Below are positions 1 through 10,800 of a stretch of 64,000 nt of DNA, piece after piece (positions within the stretch are counted from its first letter, which is position 1; each line of letters opens with the position of its first letter). Position numbers and translations under genes: made by a program. The DNA lies in NCBI RefSeq assembly GCF_028598555.1, contig NZ_JAQRFN010000017.1, forward strand, positions 25,198 to 89,197, written 5' to 3'. The notes beneath the pieces are model-generated. The model was not told the origin of the DNA, searched no databases, and saw only the letters and a list, made by a program, of their open reading frames with translations. Source of the stretch: Xenorhabdus anantnagensis. Its GTDB lineage: Bacteria > Pseudomonadota > Gammaproteobacteria > Enterobacterales > Enterobacteriaceae.

Positions 1-374
1 TGCATACCCACCATCTAATTTAGCTTGCTTATCCGTGCCTCCAAATTTTCTGAATACAGTTACTGGCTCTTGTGTAATAACAGTTTCGTATTTTCCATCC
101 TTGAAAGTCTGCACTACTCCATCAGGTAAAAATTCCCTATTCGTTACAACAACATTTTTATCTATTTTTGTACCTACTGATGATTTTAAATCAACTGTGG
201 CATTTGAGACATTTTTTCCTTCAGAGAAGGATTTTGTGATCCGGTTGTCCTTATCAACCAATACCGTGACCGTCTTCCCTGTCTTCGGTGATGTCAATAC
301 CGTGGTTACAGAGCCACCCAGTCCAATGGTCGCATAGGTAATCTCCGAATATTCCGGTGGGACACCGGACGCTT
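1..374 (-). pseudogene. fragment of a third CdiA C-terminal toxin (partial, runs off left edge)
   Basis: One minus-strand frame is open from about 366 to the window edge. Its first ~45 residues (starting VPPEYSEITYATIGLGG) nearly repeat the middle of the orphan toxin at 716-1990, and the DNA at about 215-374 matches about 1263-1410. After that the sequence diverges into a different tail that includes VFRKFGGTDKQAKLDGGYA at the edge. There is no upstream start or pretoxin region, so this is a 5'-truncated displaced toxin module. The tail loosely recalls polymorphic-toxin domains with an FGG..AK..GG pattern, but I cannot name the family. The 3' end lies outside the window. Confidence 0.6.
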
Positions 375-392
375 ACTTTATACTTGAATTCA

Positions 393-412
393 GTGGCCGC
401 CTAAACGGCCAC
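393..412 (-). terminator. hairpin between displaced CDI modules
   Basis: A perfect 7-bp inverted repeat (GTGGCCG at 393-399, CGGCCAC at 406-412, 6-nt loop) lies 47 bp beyond the stop of the immunity ORF at 459-719, exactly between two toxin modules. No long T-run follows, so termination is only a guess. It could also be a scar of module insertion. Confidence 0.4.
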
Positions 413-458
413 GTTTGATATGAAATGAGGACTATACAAATTTGTAAGCACCGTCTAA

Positions 459-719
459 TTAGCCTATATGATATTTATGGCAAATATCATTGGCAGTTAT
501 ATTACCTTTGAGTAAGTTTTCGTATTCATCTTTTGTAATCTCAGCTTTGCATTCTTTCCCTTCTAAAGAACCAGATAAACAAGAAAACACATATTTTTCA
601 TTTTCTTCTTTAACAACCCTCCACCAACTAGGATCTGTTGAGAATTCGTTATCCTTTAAAGGTGTTGGTTCGGGGTATGAGAAAGGTTTCATTGTGTAAT
701 ATTCATTCATATCTTTCAT
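459..719 (-). CDS. putative immunity protein of the displaced CdiA toxin module
   Basis: An 86-aa acidic, soluble protein with no signal peptide or membrane segment. Its ATG overlaps the stop codon of the toxin ORF (ATGA at 719-716), the arrangement normally seen between a cdiA toxin end and its cdiI. It should bind and neutralise the toxin encoded at 716-1990; that role is inferred from position and size, because the sequence matches no immunity family I can name. The reading frame is intact although the toxin's upstream part is frameshifted, as expected if immunity is retained against neighbours carrying the same toxin. A GTGGCCG/CGGCCAC hairpin follows. Confidence 0.65.
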   Translation of the reverse strand: MKDMNEYYTMKPFSYPEPTPLKDNEFSTDPSWWRVVKEENEKYVFSCLSGSLEGKECKAEITKDEYENLLKGNITANDICHKYHIG

Positions 720-1990
720 TCTTTTTTACCTTTGTTAAATGATTTTATATCAATCAATTGGACATTAGGTTTATGAGAAAAATCCATTACTGCCTCTGAT
801 ACCCCACCTGATGTTTTACCACCAGGCAACCAATATTGATTAGCTCCATTTTCATTACCAGATGGTATATTCAAATTCTTAAATTCACTCCTAGGTATAT
901 AAAAAACCCCTGTATCTGAATTGGATAAATATCCTTTAGTTAACCCTAATTTTTCTTCAACTATAGATAAGTTTCCTTTTGATTCAGCCATCAATTTATC
1001 AAACTCAGATTTGGGCATTACAAATCCTTTATCGGGACCGATGGTTCCAAACCTTTTTACATCATTCATCGAAGTGAACCTAATTGCACCATCATCAAAT
1101 TTAGATAAGTGCGCGTCAATTGCAGCTTTAGGCATATAAGTTGTGGGATCAGGACGATGCCCTTTTTCAATTGAAAGTATTTTATTAATCGTTACATCAT
1201 TTAACCCCGTGTTATTTGGTATAACACCACCAGACTGATGAGGGGATAAACCGCTATTATTTCCCTTATCAGAGAAAGATTTCGTAATCCGGTTATTCTT
1301 ATCCACCAACACTGTCACCGTCTTCCCTGTCTTCGGTGATGTCAATACCGTGGTTACAGAGCCACCCAATCCAATTGCTGCATAGGTAATTTCCGAATAT
1401 TCTGGTGGGACACCCAATGCTTCAAGTCCTTGTGCCCCCATCGTTTTGATAGGCTTGCCTGATTCCAGAATATTCGAGCCGGTATACAGGTTATCAATTC
1501 CTTGTGTCGCCATCACTGCACCCACTGCACAGCCAATACCTGTGCCACAAGACACTGTGCCACCAATAATCTCAACTGCCCCGCCGGCGGCCTGTATCAA
1601 GCCACCTGCACGGGTTGATATCTGGTATTTACCATCCGCATACACAAGATTGTCTGCCAGTGCATCGGCGTTTCCATACTGGAACATCGGAAACGCATAA
1701 TGAGCGACGGTGCCGTCCGGTTGTGGAACATCAATCGTCAGTGTTTCTTTCGCTAACTGGTCACGTAAGGCCGCATATTCAGGCGAATTACCTTTCTCTT
1801 CCAGCTGCTTATATTTAATCCATTCTTCCGTGCCTTCCACAAACTGGGCAGAACATTTAACTATTGCACAGGCCGCAGCATCCAGTACCTCCTTCGGTGC
1901 AATGCCTTTTTCTGCCAGAGACTGGAGCTTCTCATTTTCCGGACGGGTTGTTAGTCGATTGTGGTCAACCGCGTTTTTCGCGGTCTGGGC
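716..1990 (-). CDS. displaced CdiA-CT toxin module (orphan toxin domain)
   Basis: This is the C-terminal toxin part of a CdiA-like protein, separated from its upstream frame by a 1-bp deletion near 1989-1992. Restoring that base gives a junction AQTAKNAVDHN, a degenerate form of the VENN motif that marks where CdiA toxins vary. The longest ATG/GTG-started piece is 716-1840 (374 aa). Order of parts: a linker with Cys residues, a Gly/Ala-rich hydrophobic segment (from about GLIQAAGG to GAVMATQG) resembling cytoplasm-entry domains, a segment shared with the fragment at 1-374, then a unique C-terminal domain with GFVMPKSEFDKLM and a GNENGANQYWLPGG...GGVSEAV signature. The signature recalls polymorphic toxins, but I cannot name the activity. 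It has no secretion signal of its own and would act only if recombined behind the intact cdiA. Confidence 0.65.
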   Translation of the reverse strand, partial: AQTAKNAVDHNRLTTRPENEKLQSLAEKGIAPKEVLDAAACAIVKCSAQFVEGTEEWIKYKQLEEKGNSPEYAALRDQLAKETLTIDVPQPDGTVAHYAFPMFQYGNADALADNLVYADGKYQISTRAGGLIQAAGGAVEIIGGTVSCGTGIGCAVGAVMATQGIDNLYTGSNILESGKPIKTMGAQGLEALGVPPEYSEITYAAIGLGGSVTTVLTSPKTGKTVTVLVDKNNRITKSFSDKGNNSGLSPHQSGGVIPNNTGLNDVTINKILSIEKGHRPDPTTYMPKAAIDAHLSKFDDGAIRFTSMNDVKRFGTIGPDKGFVMPKSEFDKLMAESKGNLSIVEEKLGLTKGYLSNSDTGVFYIPRSEFKNLNIPSGNENGANQYWLPGGKTSGGVSEAVMDFSHKPNVQLIDIKSFNKGKKE

Positions 1991-3807
1991 CCATCCACAC
2001 CACCGGCTGTGGAATTGGTTACCAGCCCGGCAGCAATCCCGCCGGCCAATGTCGACAGGTTGCTGACCGTTTCTTTCTCATCCGGTGAGAGATCTTGCGG
2101 GTTTTTATCCCCGTACAATGCATTAATAATAGCAGACGCGGCCAGTTCACCACTGACCGCCCCCGTTGCACCCGCCATAGCAGAGCCACCTTTCATCTCA
2201 GCAATCACGCCGCCCAAAATCGCATGGGCCATCAGATTGGTCGCTTTTTCTTCTGCCGTCAGTTGCTCATACGGCTTACCGCCGTAGGTCAACGCCTTGA
2301 CCGCATTGGCCAGATAAGGCGCCGCGCCGCCAGCGAGGGCGGCTTTAATATCCCCGCCGGCCAGTCCTTGCAGGGCAGTCACGACAGCCGTCACGGCCTG
2401 ACGCTGACCGCCGCCAACTTCCGCACCCTGTGCTTTGAGTGCCGCGTCGTAAGCGATTTTATGCGCCCGGTCGGCAATGGATCCCGCTGTGATTTCCCCG
2501 TTCTCCTGCCTCAGCTGCGCTTCGGCTTGCTGTTTCAGAGCCTGCTGAGTGTGCGGGTCTTTCAGGTCTGCCGTAGCTTTCTTCGTCGCCTTAATCGCTT
2601 CATGCGTATTGTAGATATCCAGTACCTGCGTGCCGATTTGGGCAATGGCCTGCGCCTGTGCCAGCCGCCGCTGCTCTTTCTCCTTGTCGAAAATCGGACT
2701 CAGGCCATTGGCGGCGTTATCAGTATCCCGGCTCAGGTCTGAGACAGCCTGTTTTTGCTTATCCGCATCACGCACAATAATCGTGCCGTCACTGACCGCC
2801 GCATGGGTCATTGACGATTTACTGTCACTCTTGTTGGAGCCGGCCAGCATATTCGAGACCATATTGGACACCAGCTGGCTGCCCACCGCGCCGCCGGTAC
2901 TGATACCCACACTCTGGTGCTCCGTTTTATATTCCGCCTTGTTCTGGATATCACTAAAACCCAGCGTGCCCGTCTCCAGCCGGTTTTTGTCTTTATCTGC
3001 TGTGCTGGCAATCACCGCGCCGTCAAGCTGGGTATGTTCGCCCACCTTGATATCAAAGCCGCCTTTACCGGCAAAAATGCCCGTTTGTTCGTTCACCGAA
3101 TCAAATGTGCTGTGCAGCTTGTCACGGCTGGCATTGACACTGGCCGAACCACTCATTGAGCCGTAAGTAAAGCTGGCGCCGGCACTGATGTTTTCCTGTC
3201 TGGCGTCGTAATTGTCTTTATCCTGCTCGCTCTGCAAATGCAGATTGCGGCCGATATCGGCGGTGACTTTCTCCCCGCTGACCTGCGCCCCTTTGAGCGT
3301 GGTGTCCTGACCGGATGTCAGGCTGACCTGATTGCCCACATCAATCAGTGTTTCGCTATGGGTGACGCCGTCGCCGGTTTCATGCCCCTTGCCCTTATTG
3401 ACACTGGCGGAGAATTTAATGCCGTAACCGCCCTGCCCGGCGGTCAGTCCCACACCGACACTGCCGCCTTTGCTGCTGTTTTCACCGCGCGTCGTCTGGG
3501 TATTTTCAGCGGATTGCAGGACGATATCCCGTTTCGCGTCCAGGGTCACATCCCGCCCGGCTTTCAGACTGCTGCCGGCAATCTGAATATTGCCGCTGTC
3601 TGCCTGAGCGTTGTCGCCTTTTGCGATAATACGGATATCCCGCCCGGCATTAAGCTGACTGCCCTGTGACTGTGTCTGTTCTGTGCGGGTTTCGGATTTC
3701 GCCGACTGGCTGCCATAGGAAAGCTGGATACCGATGGTGTCTGTCGGTTTTTCCGCGTTGCCGCCCGCCTGATTAATCGCATCGGCTTTGGCAGAATCCG
3801 CCTGACT
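1951..3807 (-). pseudogene. duplicated CdiA FHA-2/pretoxin segment, no start, frameshifted
   Basis: This segment is a near copy of 5455-7311 inside the intact cdiA. Matching landmarks keep a constant offset of 3504 bp (2281/5785, 2630/6134, 3238/6742, 3781/7285), so no indels separate the copies over about 1.8 kb. The translated product runs from the end of the FHA-2 repeats through the pretoxin region to GGVDG, where a lost G/C base shifts the frame and a stop appears at 1951. There is no start codon at its upstream end: homology stops abruptly near 3808 and an in-frame TGA lies near 3843. The GTG at 3549 is not a credible start. It is a silent homology arm carrying the orphan toxin at 716-1990. 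Confidence 0.8.
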
Positions 3808-3808
3808 A

Positions 3809-4023
3809 AGTTTTGTGTCTTTAGGTAAGACTCCGTGGTCTCACCGTAAACGTAACGTCGCTATAAGGTCGGCTATATCAGCCGATGTCATGCCGACAGC
3901 AACACCGGCATGACCCGCTATTACAGCCAGAATCCCAGTTTGCACTTAAAAGGGGGCAATCGGTGAATATCACCGTTGAACGGGGGGTAACTGATCATTC
4001 AATTAGCTGACAAATAAAAGAAC
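3809..4023. other. non-coding junction between cdiI and the displaced module
   Basis: About 215 bp between the end of the duplicated cdiA block and the cdiI terminator. I see no convincing ORF, promoter or RNA. It includes a small inverted repeat (GTCATGCCG at 3887-3895 with CGGCATGAC at 3916-3924). It is neither cdiA-like nor recognisably transposon-like, so it may mark the original insertion point of the displaced module. Confidence 0.4.
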
Positions 4024-4055
4024 GATCCCAGCTTTTTAGGGTTGGGATCTTTTTA
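4024..4055 (-). terminator. rho-independent terminator after cdiI (possibly bidirectional)
   Basis: Stem GATCCCA (4024-4030) pairs with TGGGATC (4043-4049), with short extra pairing inside the loop. Read on the minus strand it lies about 25 nt past the cdiI stop and is followed by TTCTTTTATTT. The plus strand also has a T-run (TCTTTTT). It closes the cdiBCAI operon. Confidence 0.7.
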
Positions 4056-4075
4056 CGTTCTCACAGGATACAGTG

Positions 4076-4453
4076 CTAAGCATAACGTTCTGTAAGTGCT
4101 TTCATATGTCTTTCCACCGTATCCTTACTGTCAGGAAAAGCCTTGATATAAGCATCAGACACATATTGCATCAGCATAACAAACTGATTTGGGGTGATTT
4201 CTGAACTTTCAAACTCTCCAACATAAAAAGTAACTAAATCAAAATCTTCTGGGTAATCTAGATCTTGATCTAATACATATTCTAATCCTTCATGTACTAC
4301 ACACCCAATTCCCTTTGAGGCATCCAAGAGAAATTTTATGAAGCTCATTTTTTCTTCATTCAGCATAGTAAACATGAGGTAGTATAAATCTTCACCATCA
4401 TTGTTGGCTAAATACTCTTTCGTCTCGTCTAACCACTTCGTTTTATCACTCAT
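4076..4453 (-). CDS. cdiI: CDI immunity protein CdiI
   Basis: A 125-aa acidic cytosolic protein without signal peptide. The ATG overlaps the cdiA stop (ATGA, 4453-4450), so it is translationally coupled to the toxin. The sequence pattern (DLYYLMFTML near the N-terminus, an acidic centre, then an ITPNQFVMLMQ helix and a final D-A-Y-I-K-AFPDSKD stretch) resembles the CdiI family that accompanies C-terminal tRNase toxins (CdiI_4-like, from memory). It should bind the toxin domain of this CdiA and protect siblings. The cognate pairing is a strong inference from position; the exact Pfam assignment is less certain. Confidence 0.8.
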   Translation of the reverse strand: MSDKTKWLDETKEYLANNDGEDLYYLMFTMLNEEKMSFIKFLLDASKGIGCVVHEGLEYVLDQDLDYPEDFDLVTFYVGEFESSEITPNQFVMLMQYVSDAYIKAFPDSKDTVERHMKALTERYA

Positions 4454-4845
4454 GGAATATTCCTTGATGGCATAGTGATGAATGCATTACTAATTTCTCC
4501 ACTTTTAGCATCTTTCGTTACCCTAAACCAATATCCATCAACTTTAGTTGAATACTCTCTTTTATCTGGATTGGATATAAAGTAATCCTTTGATTGTTTC
4601 GCTGCTTGAGTAGACATTTTAAGAACTTTATCGTCAGATAAGATCCTAGAATCATATGTTGTTTTCGATTGAGTTTTTTTGTATCCAGTAGGCTTCCCTG
4701 CTCTGTCTACTGAAGGTAATTGATAACTATATTCTATTAACCCCGGATATTTCTTATCGGTTATTTTATTCGTGACTTTCGCTCCTAATCTTTCAACAGA
4801 TTCTAAAAATGCATCCTGTTTATGAGCACCAGATATACTTGTTTT
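4450..4845 (-). other. CdiA C-terminal probable tRNase domain
   Basis: These are the last ~130 residues of CdiA. Visible features: the ISGAHK opening, a YPGLIEYSYQLPSVDRAGKP strand pair, a conserved YDSR / LSDDKVLKMSTQAAKQ helix region, and a basic end (KREYSTKVDGYWFRV). This order matches my memory of the CdiA_C_tRNase family (E. coli NC101-type, BECR fold), which cleaves tRNA. Catalytic residues cannot be fixed without alignment. The Gly/Ser/Thr/Asn-rich linker just upstream (about GMNSKG to GKTSE) separates toxin from entry domain. Confidence 0.55.
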
Positions 4846-7800
4846 CTTTTTATTCAATAGGCCAACCTGAGTATTATGTTTTGATACTTCGGCTGTGAAA
4901 TTTTCTGGTATTACACGCTCAGACGTTTTACCAGTCTGATTTTGTGGTGCTTTCGTTCCACTATTGCCAGTATTAACTTGCTGCCCTTTGGCTGCGTTAG
5001 CACCTTTATTATCCGTCACTGCGTTTGAAGATGATGGTTTAGTCCCTTTGCTATTCATGCCGCCAGTCACTGCGGCCATTGCCGCGCCAGCTAAAATTTC
5101 AGCCTGCTGTTTGTCAATGCCATAACGGCTAATCAACTGATGCGCAAATTCCGTACTGGAGACCACCCCTTCCGCTTCAATCTGCTGAGCCAGCAAGGAA
5201 GACATGTCATTTTTCATGCGTGACGGCACATCTTCACCCAATACACGATCAATCGCCTGGCGCACTAACAGGCCGTTAGCCGGAATGTCACCGTATTTTT
5301 CTTTACAGGCCGCTGGATTCGAGGCACAGACCGCAATCAGCTCCTGTTGCTGTCTAAGGCTCAGATCTTCCATTTCTTTTACAAGCTGTTTGCAGTCGCC
5401 ACGCGCCTCGCACCCTTTTGCTCTCGCGGCAAAATCATCTATTTGGTCAGCGTGCAGGTAGTTTGATTCGACTGCATTCTTAGCCGTCTGCGCCCCGGAC
5501 ACACCACCTGCGGTAGAGTTGGTTGCCAGTCCTGCCGCTATCCCGCCTGCCAGTGTAGACAAGTTACTGACTTTTTCCTTCTCATCTGGCGACAATTCAC
5601 TCAGATTTTTGGCTGGGTAAAGCGCACTGGCTATCGCCGAAGCGGCCAGTTCGCCGCTTACCGCACCCGTTGCCCCGGCAGTGGCAGAGCCGCCTTTCAT
5701 TTCGGCAATCACCCCACCCAAAATCGCATGGGCCACCAGATTGGTCGCTTTTTCTTCTGCCGTCAGTTGCTCATACGGCTTACCGCCGTAGGTCAACGCC
5801 TTGACCGCATTGGCCAGATAAGGCGCCGCACCGCCAGCAAGGGCGGCTTTAATATCCCCGCCGGCCAGTCCTTGCAGGGCAGTCACGACAGCGGTCACCG
5901 CCTGACGCTGACCGCCGCCAACTTCCGCACCCTGTGCTTTGAGTGCCGCGTCGTAAGCGATTTTATGCGCCCGGTCGGCAATGGATCCCGCTGTGATTTC
6001 CTCGTTCTCCTGCCTCAGCTGCGCTTCGGCTTGCTGTTTCAGGGCCTGCTGCGTGTGCGGGTCTTTCAGTTTTTCCGTGGCGGTTTTTGTCGCTTTAATC
6101 GCTTCGTGCGTACTGTAAATATCCAGTACCTGCGTGCCGATTTGGGCAATGGCCTGCGCCTGTGCCAGCCGCCGCTGCTCTTTCTCCTTGTCAAAAATCG
6201 GACTCAGGCCATTGGCGGCGTTATCAGTATCCCGGCTCAGGTCTGAGACAGCCTGTTTTTGCTTATCCGCATCACGCACCACTATCGTGCCGTCACTGAC
6301 CGCCGCATGGGTCGTTGACGATTTGCTGTCACTCTTGTTGGTGCCGGCCAGCATATTCGAGACCATATTGGACCCCAGCTGGCTGCCCACCGCGCCGCCG
6401 GTACTAATACCGACACTTTGGTGTTCGCTCTTGTATTCCGCCTTGTTCTCAATATCACTGAAACCCAGCGTGCCCGTCTCCAGTCGGTTTTTGTCTTTCT
6501 CTGCGTGACTTGCAATCACCGCGCCGTCAAGCTGGGTATGTTCGCCGACCTGGATATCAAAGCCGCCCTGGCCGGCAAAAATCCCGGTCTGCTCATTGAC
6601 GGATTCGAATTGACTGTGGATGTTGTCCCGGCTGGCATTGACACTGGCCGAACCGCTCATTGAGCCGTAAGTAAAGCTGGCGCCGGCGCTGATGTTTTCC
6701 TGTTTGGCGTCGTAATTATCCTTATCCTGCTCGCTCTGCAAATGCAGATTGCGGCCGATATCGGCGGTGACTTTCTCGCCACTGACCTGCGCCCCTTTGA
6801 GTGTGGTGTCCTGACCGGATGTCAGGCTGACCTGATTGCCCGCATCAATCAGTGTTTCGCTATGGGTGACGCCGTCTCCGGTTTCATGCCCCTTGCCCTT
6901 ATTGACACTGGCGGAGAATTTGATGCCGTAACCGCCCTGACCGGCGGTCAGTCCCACACCGACACTGCCGCCTTTGCTGCTGTTTTCACCGCGCGTCGTC
7001 TGGGTATTTTCAGCGGATTGCAGGACGATATCCCGTTTCGCGTCCAGGGTCACATCCCGCCCGGCTTTCAGACTGCTGCCGGCAATCTGAATATTGCCGC
7101 TGTCTGCCTGAGCCTTGTCGCCTTTTGCGGTAATACGGATATCCCGCCCGGCATTAAGCTGACTGTCCTGTGACTGCGTCTGTTCCGTGCGGGTTTCCGA
7201 TTTCGCCGACTGGCTGCCATAGGAAAGCTGGATACCGATAGTGTCTGTCGGTTTTTCCGCGTTGCCGCCCGCCTGATTTATCGCATCGGCTTTGGCGGCT
7301 TCCGCCTGACTGAGCTGCCAGGCCTGATAACCCTGCGCCCCGGACAGCACCGACTGGGTGCCTTTCAGTGCCTGTAACCGGCTGTCTTGGGTGTCTTTGG
7401 CTTCATTCGCCGTCTGCACTGCCGTGTTAACCGCACTGCCGACCGCACCGGACAACGCCAGGGTCAGGCCCGATTGTTTCTGCTCGGTTTTGCTCAGTTC
7501 AGTATGGCTGTTTTTCGCGGCCGTGACCGCCACCTCTTTGGCTTCAATATCGATATCTTTACTGGCAATGATATCGCTGCCATGCACAATGACCTGTTCG
7601 CCGGCACGCAAGGTGACCTGGCCGTCACTGCTGCCCACGGTGCTGCCTTTTTGCAAAGTCGTATCGCTATCGTTGGACTGTTTGAGTGTCGAACTGCCGA
7701 TAGTAAAGCCCACGCCCCCGGTGCCCATCAGGCCGGATTTTTTCTCTTCCTGCTGGGTGAACTGGTGATGGGTCTCTTCGGCTGTGGTGAGGGTCAGATT

Positions 7801-10800
7801 CTGGCCGGCCTGGAGTGCCACATCCTGAGTGCCCACCACATTGCTGCCCTGAACGGTGGTATCCTGGCCGGACTGGATGCTCACTGTATTGCCGCTCAGG
7901 GTGCTGCTGACTGCCTGGGTGCGGTCATATTGCTCCCGGGTGGTGGTAGTGGCCGAGGAAACCCAGCTGTTGCTGCCTTTCACCTTCCGGTATTCGTCAT
8001 GGGTTTGCTGCTGTTCACCCGCCACGACGGACACATCCCGCCCGGCAGCCACTTGCAGTGTTTTACCCGCCGTGATACCGCTTGCCCGCAGATTCACATC
8101 GCGTCCGGCGCGCAGGCTGACCTGTCCGGCACTGTCAATGTCCGTACCGGTTTCCCCCGATGCGGTATGAGTCAAATAGTTATCCCGGTGCCATTCCAGG
8201 TGTTCACCCTGCGCGGTTTTGGCTGTCCCGAACTGAATATCCCGCCCCGCGTCTAACTGAATCTCACTGTGTTGACCCTGTGACATCAGTTGGGCGGCCG
8301 ACGTATAAATATCCTTGCCTGCCCGCAGGTGCAGTTTGCCATCCGCCCCCTGCACATAAACTTGGGCAACGTTATCCACGTAAGTGGTACTGAACTGATT
8401 ATTGCCAACCTGATTTTCACCGCCGCGCGTGGTACTGGCGATATCAATCGTATTCCCGGCCCCTATCGTCAGTGACTGACTGGCGCCCATCGCCCCGCCC
8501 CGCTGAACCATATCGGTCCGGGCCTGCAAATCAACCTGGTTGCCTTGCAGCAGTCCGCCCTGATGACGGATATTCTCCGCCAGGATATTGATATCCTGGC
8601 CGATAATCCGGCCCTGGTTGAGCAGGTCGCCACGCAGTTGCACATTGACCTGGCTGCCACTGAGCAGAGCACCGGTGCCATCCAGTGAACCGGCCTGCGT
8701 GCGCACATACACCTGGGGAACCAACACAGTTTGCCGGCGACCGTCCGGTAAGGTGACCGTCGCATTGACCAGCCAGACCATGTCTTCGGTAAGATGGGCC
8801 ATCTGTTCCGCATTCAGGGCAATCCCCGGGGCCAGATTAAAGGCATGCTGGGCCCGCACGCCGGCATTCATCAGCGCCTTAAATTGTTCCTCGTCATTCT
8901 GGTGTCCCGGCAGATAACGTTTGCCGGTCATGTTAATCACCTGCTCACGAATAAGGCGCTGTTCATAAAAACCATCCCCCAGACGTTTATGCATGTTATT
9001 GTGATCCCAGCGCAGCTGCTGTTGCATATAGTCCGTCCCCAGCCATTTTTTCAGCTGGGTAAACTGCGGATCGGTTTCAACCAGCGGCAGGTTGTCAATC
9101 GCCGCCATAGCCGATGTGGGGGGAGTATTTTCAGGTGGCAGGTTCAGTTTAAATAAGCTGTTGTCCGGTAACTGATAATTCGGCACTTCCGTGCGGACGA
9201 TAAGGGGTTTTTCGCCCACATGGGGGATCCTTTCCGCCACACCGGTGGGTTTCTCACCCACATTTGTGATTTTTTCATCCACCCCCATGGATTTCTCACC
9301 CACATTCGTGATTTTTTCATCCAGGCCGGTGTATTTTTCACCGACACCGGTCAGCTTCCCACCCACGGTGGATCGTTCACCCACCGTGACAGTTTTACCC
9401 CGTTCAGTCAGTTTTTCCCCCGCGATAACCGGCGTCTCTGCGGTGCCACCGGTGATGGCCGCTTTTTGCCCCGTCACTGCCGCGGGCGGGATGATCACTT
9501 CCAGCCGCTGCCCCGGCCGTAATGCGACTTCACGCGACAGGGTGGCCGTTTCCGTCAGGCCGGCATTAATTTTCCCGCCACGGACTGGCGTTATCTGTGT
9601 CACGGTGCCCTGATAATCCGCCGGCCGCTGGCCATCCAGCGTGACCGTGCCCTGTGATGACCGGACTGTCCCGGGGGTCAGGGTGATAGTCTGGATTTGT
9701 GCCGGAGGTTCATAGTGTGATGATCCCCAGCCTTGCCGGTCACGCCCTTTTTTCTTGATACGCCAAAAATTCTCCACCTGCCCTTTATCGGTGATATAAC
9801 GCTCACTCGGCATATCCAGGTTATTGATCTCCCCGCCCGTGACCGTCAGCAATCCCCCCGCCGCCACCTGGCTCTTATCGTTTGTCAGCGTCGTGGTATC
9901 AATAATCAGGTTTTGTCCGGCCAGTATCTTCGCCGGATCGGTGGCTTTCACCCGGGTTTCTTCTGTCGTGCGGGTGTACCGGTAAATCTGGAAGTTATCC
10001 CGGCATCCCAGGTCATCCACACAGGCGTGATCCACTTCATCATTATCAATCGTGATACGGTGGTTTTTCGTATCATAACGTTGCCCCCAGACCTGATATT
10101 CCTCCATTGGCGTCTGCGAAATGCGCTCAAGTTGGGTCTCAAAATGGTCATTGACGTTATTGATGGTGTCGGCTGCCAGCCGCATCTCTCCCATCGCTTC
10201 CATATAAGCGCTGTGGTTATTGATAACGTTCCCTTTTCCGCTGGCCCGGTACTGGTCATCCAGCTTACCGCCAAAGGCAAAATCCCCGTCACTGTAAATC
10301 AGGCTGTGGCTTTGGTTATTTAACGTTCCCACGCCCAGATCGAGACGCTGACGAGCCGCAATCACCGCCGATTGACCTTTGGCCTTTGTCTCCGCATCCC
10401 CCCAGTTATTCAGCGTCCCCGCTTCAATGGCAATATGATCACCATAAATCCGCCCTGTGCCCTGGTTGGTCAGCTCAGCGGCACGCAGATAGGTTTGGCC
10501 ACCATCCAACAACCCAGTGTTGACGAGGGTATTGTTGACGGTCCATTGATGGTGATCCGCCAGGATTTTCCCGGTGGCCTCGTTGGTCAGGTTATCCGCC
10601 TCCCCCGCTAAAGTGCCGGCACTGATCAAGCCATTATTGATGACATTGCCCTGAATGCTCAGCCGTAAACGCCCATTGGCCATGATTTCACCGGTATGAA
10701 TAAAATCTTTCAGCAGTGTCAGCTGGATATCCCCCAGTGAACGCAGTTTGCCGTCACCGGTGGCCGCGCCGGCATCCACCGTCAACGCCTTTCCGGCGTT

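Noticed and set aside
7387..8256. Long plus-strand ORF (289 codons) opposite cdiA, and many similar ones from 5.7 to 17 kb
   Set aside because: They are antisense shadows of the repetitive, GC-richer cdiA frame, with no ribosome sites and no recognisable protein features.
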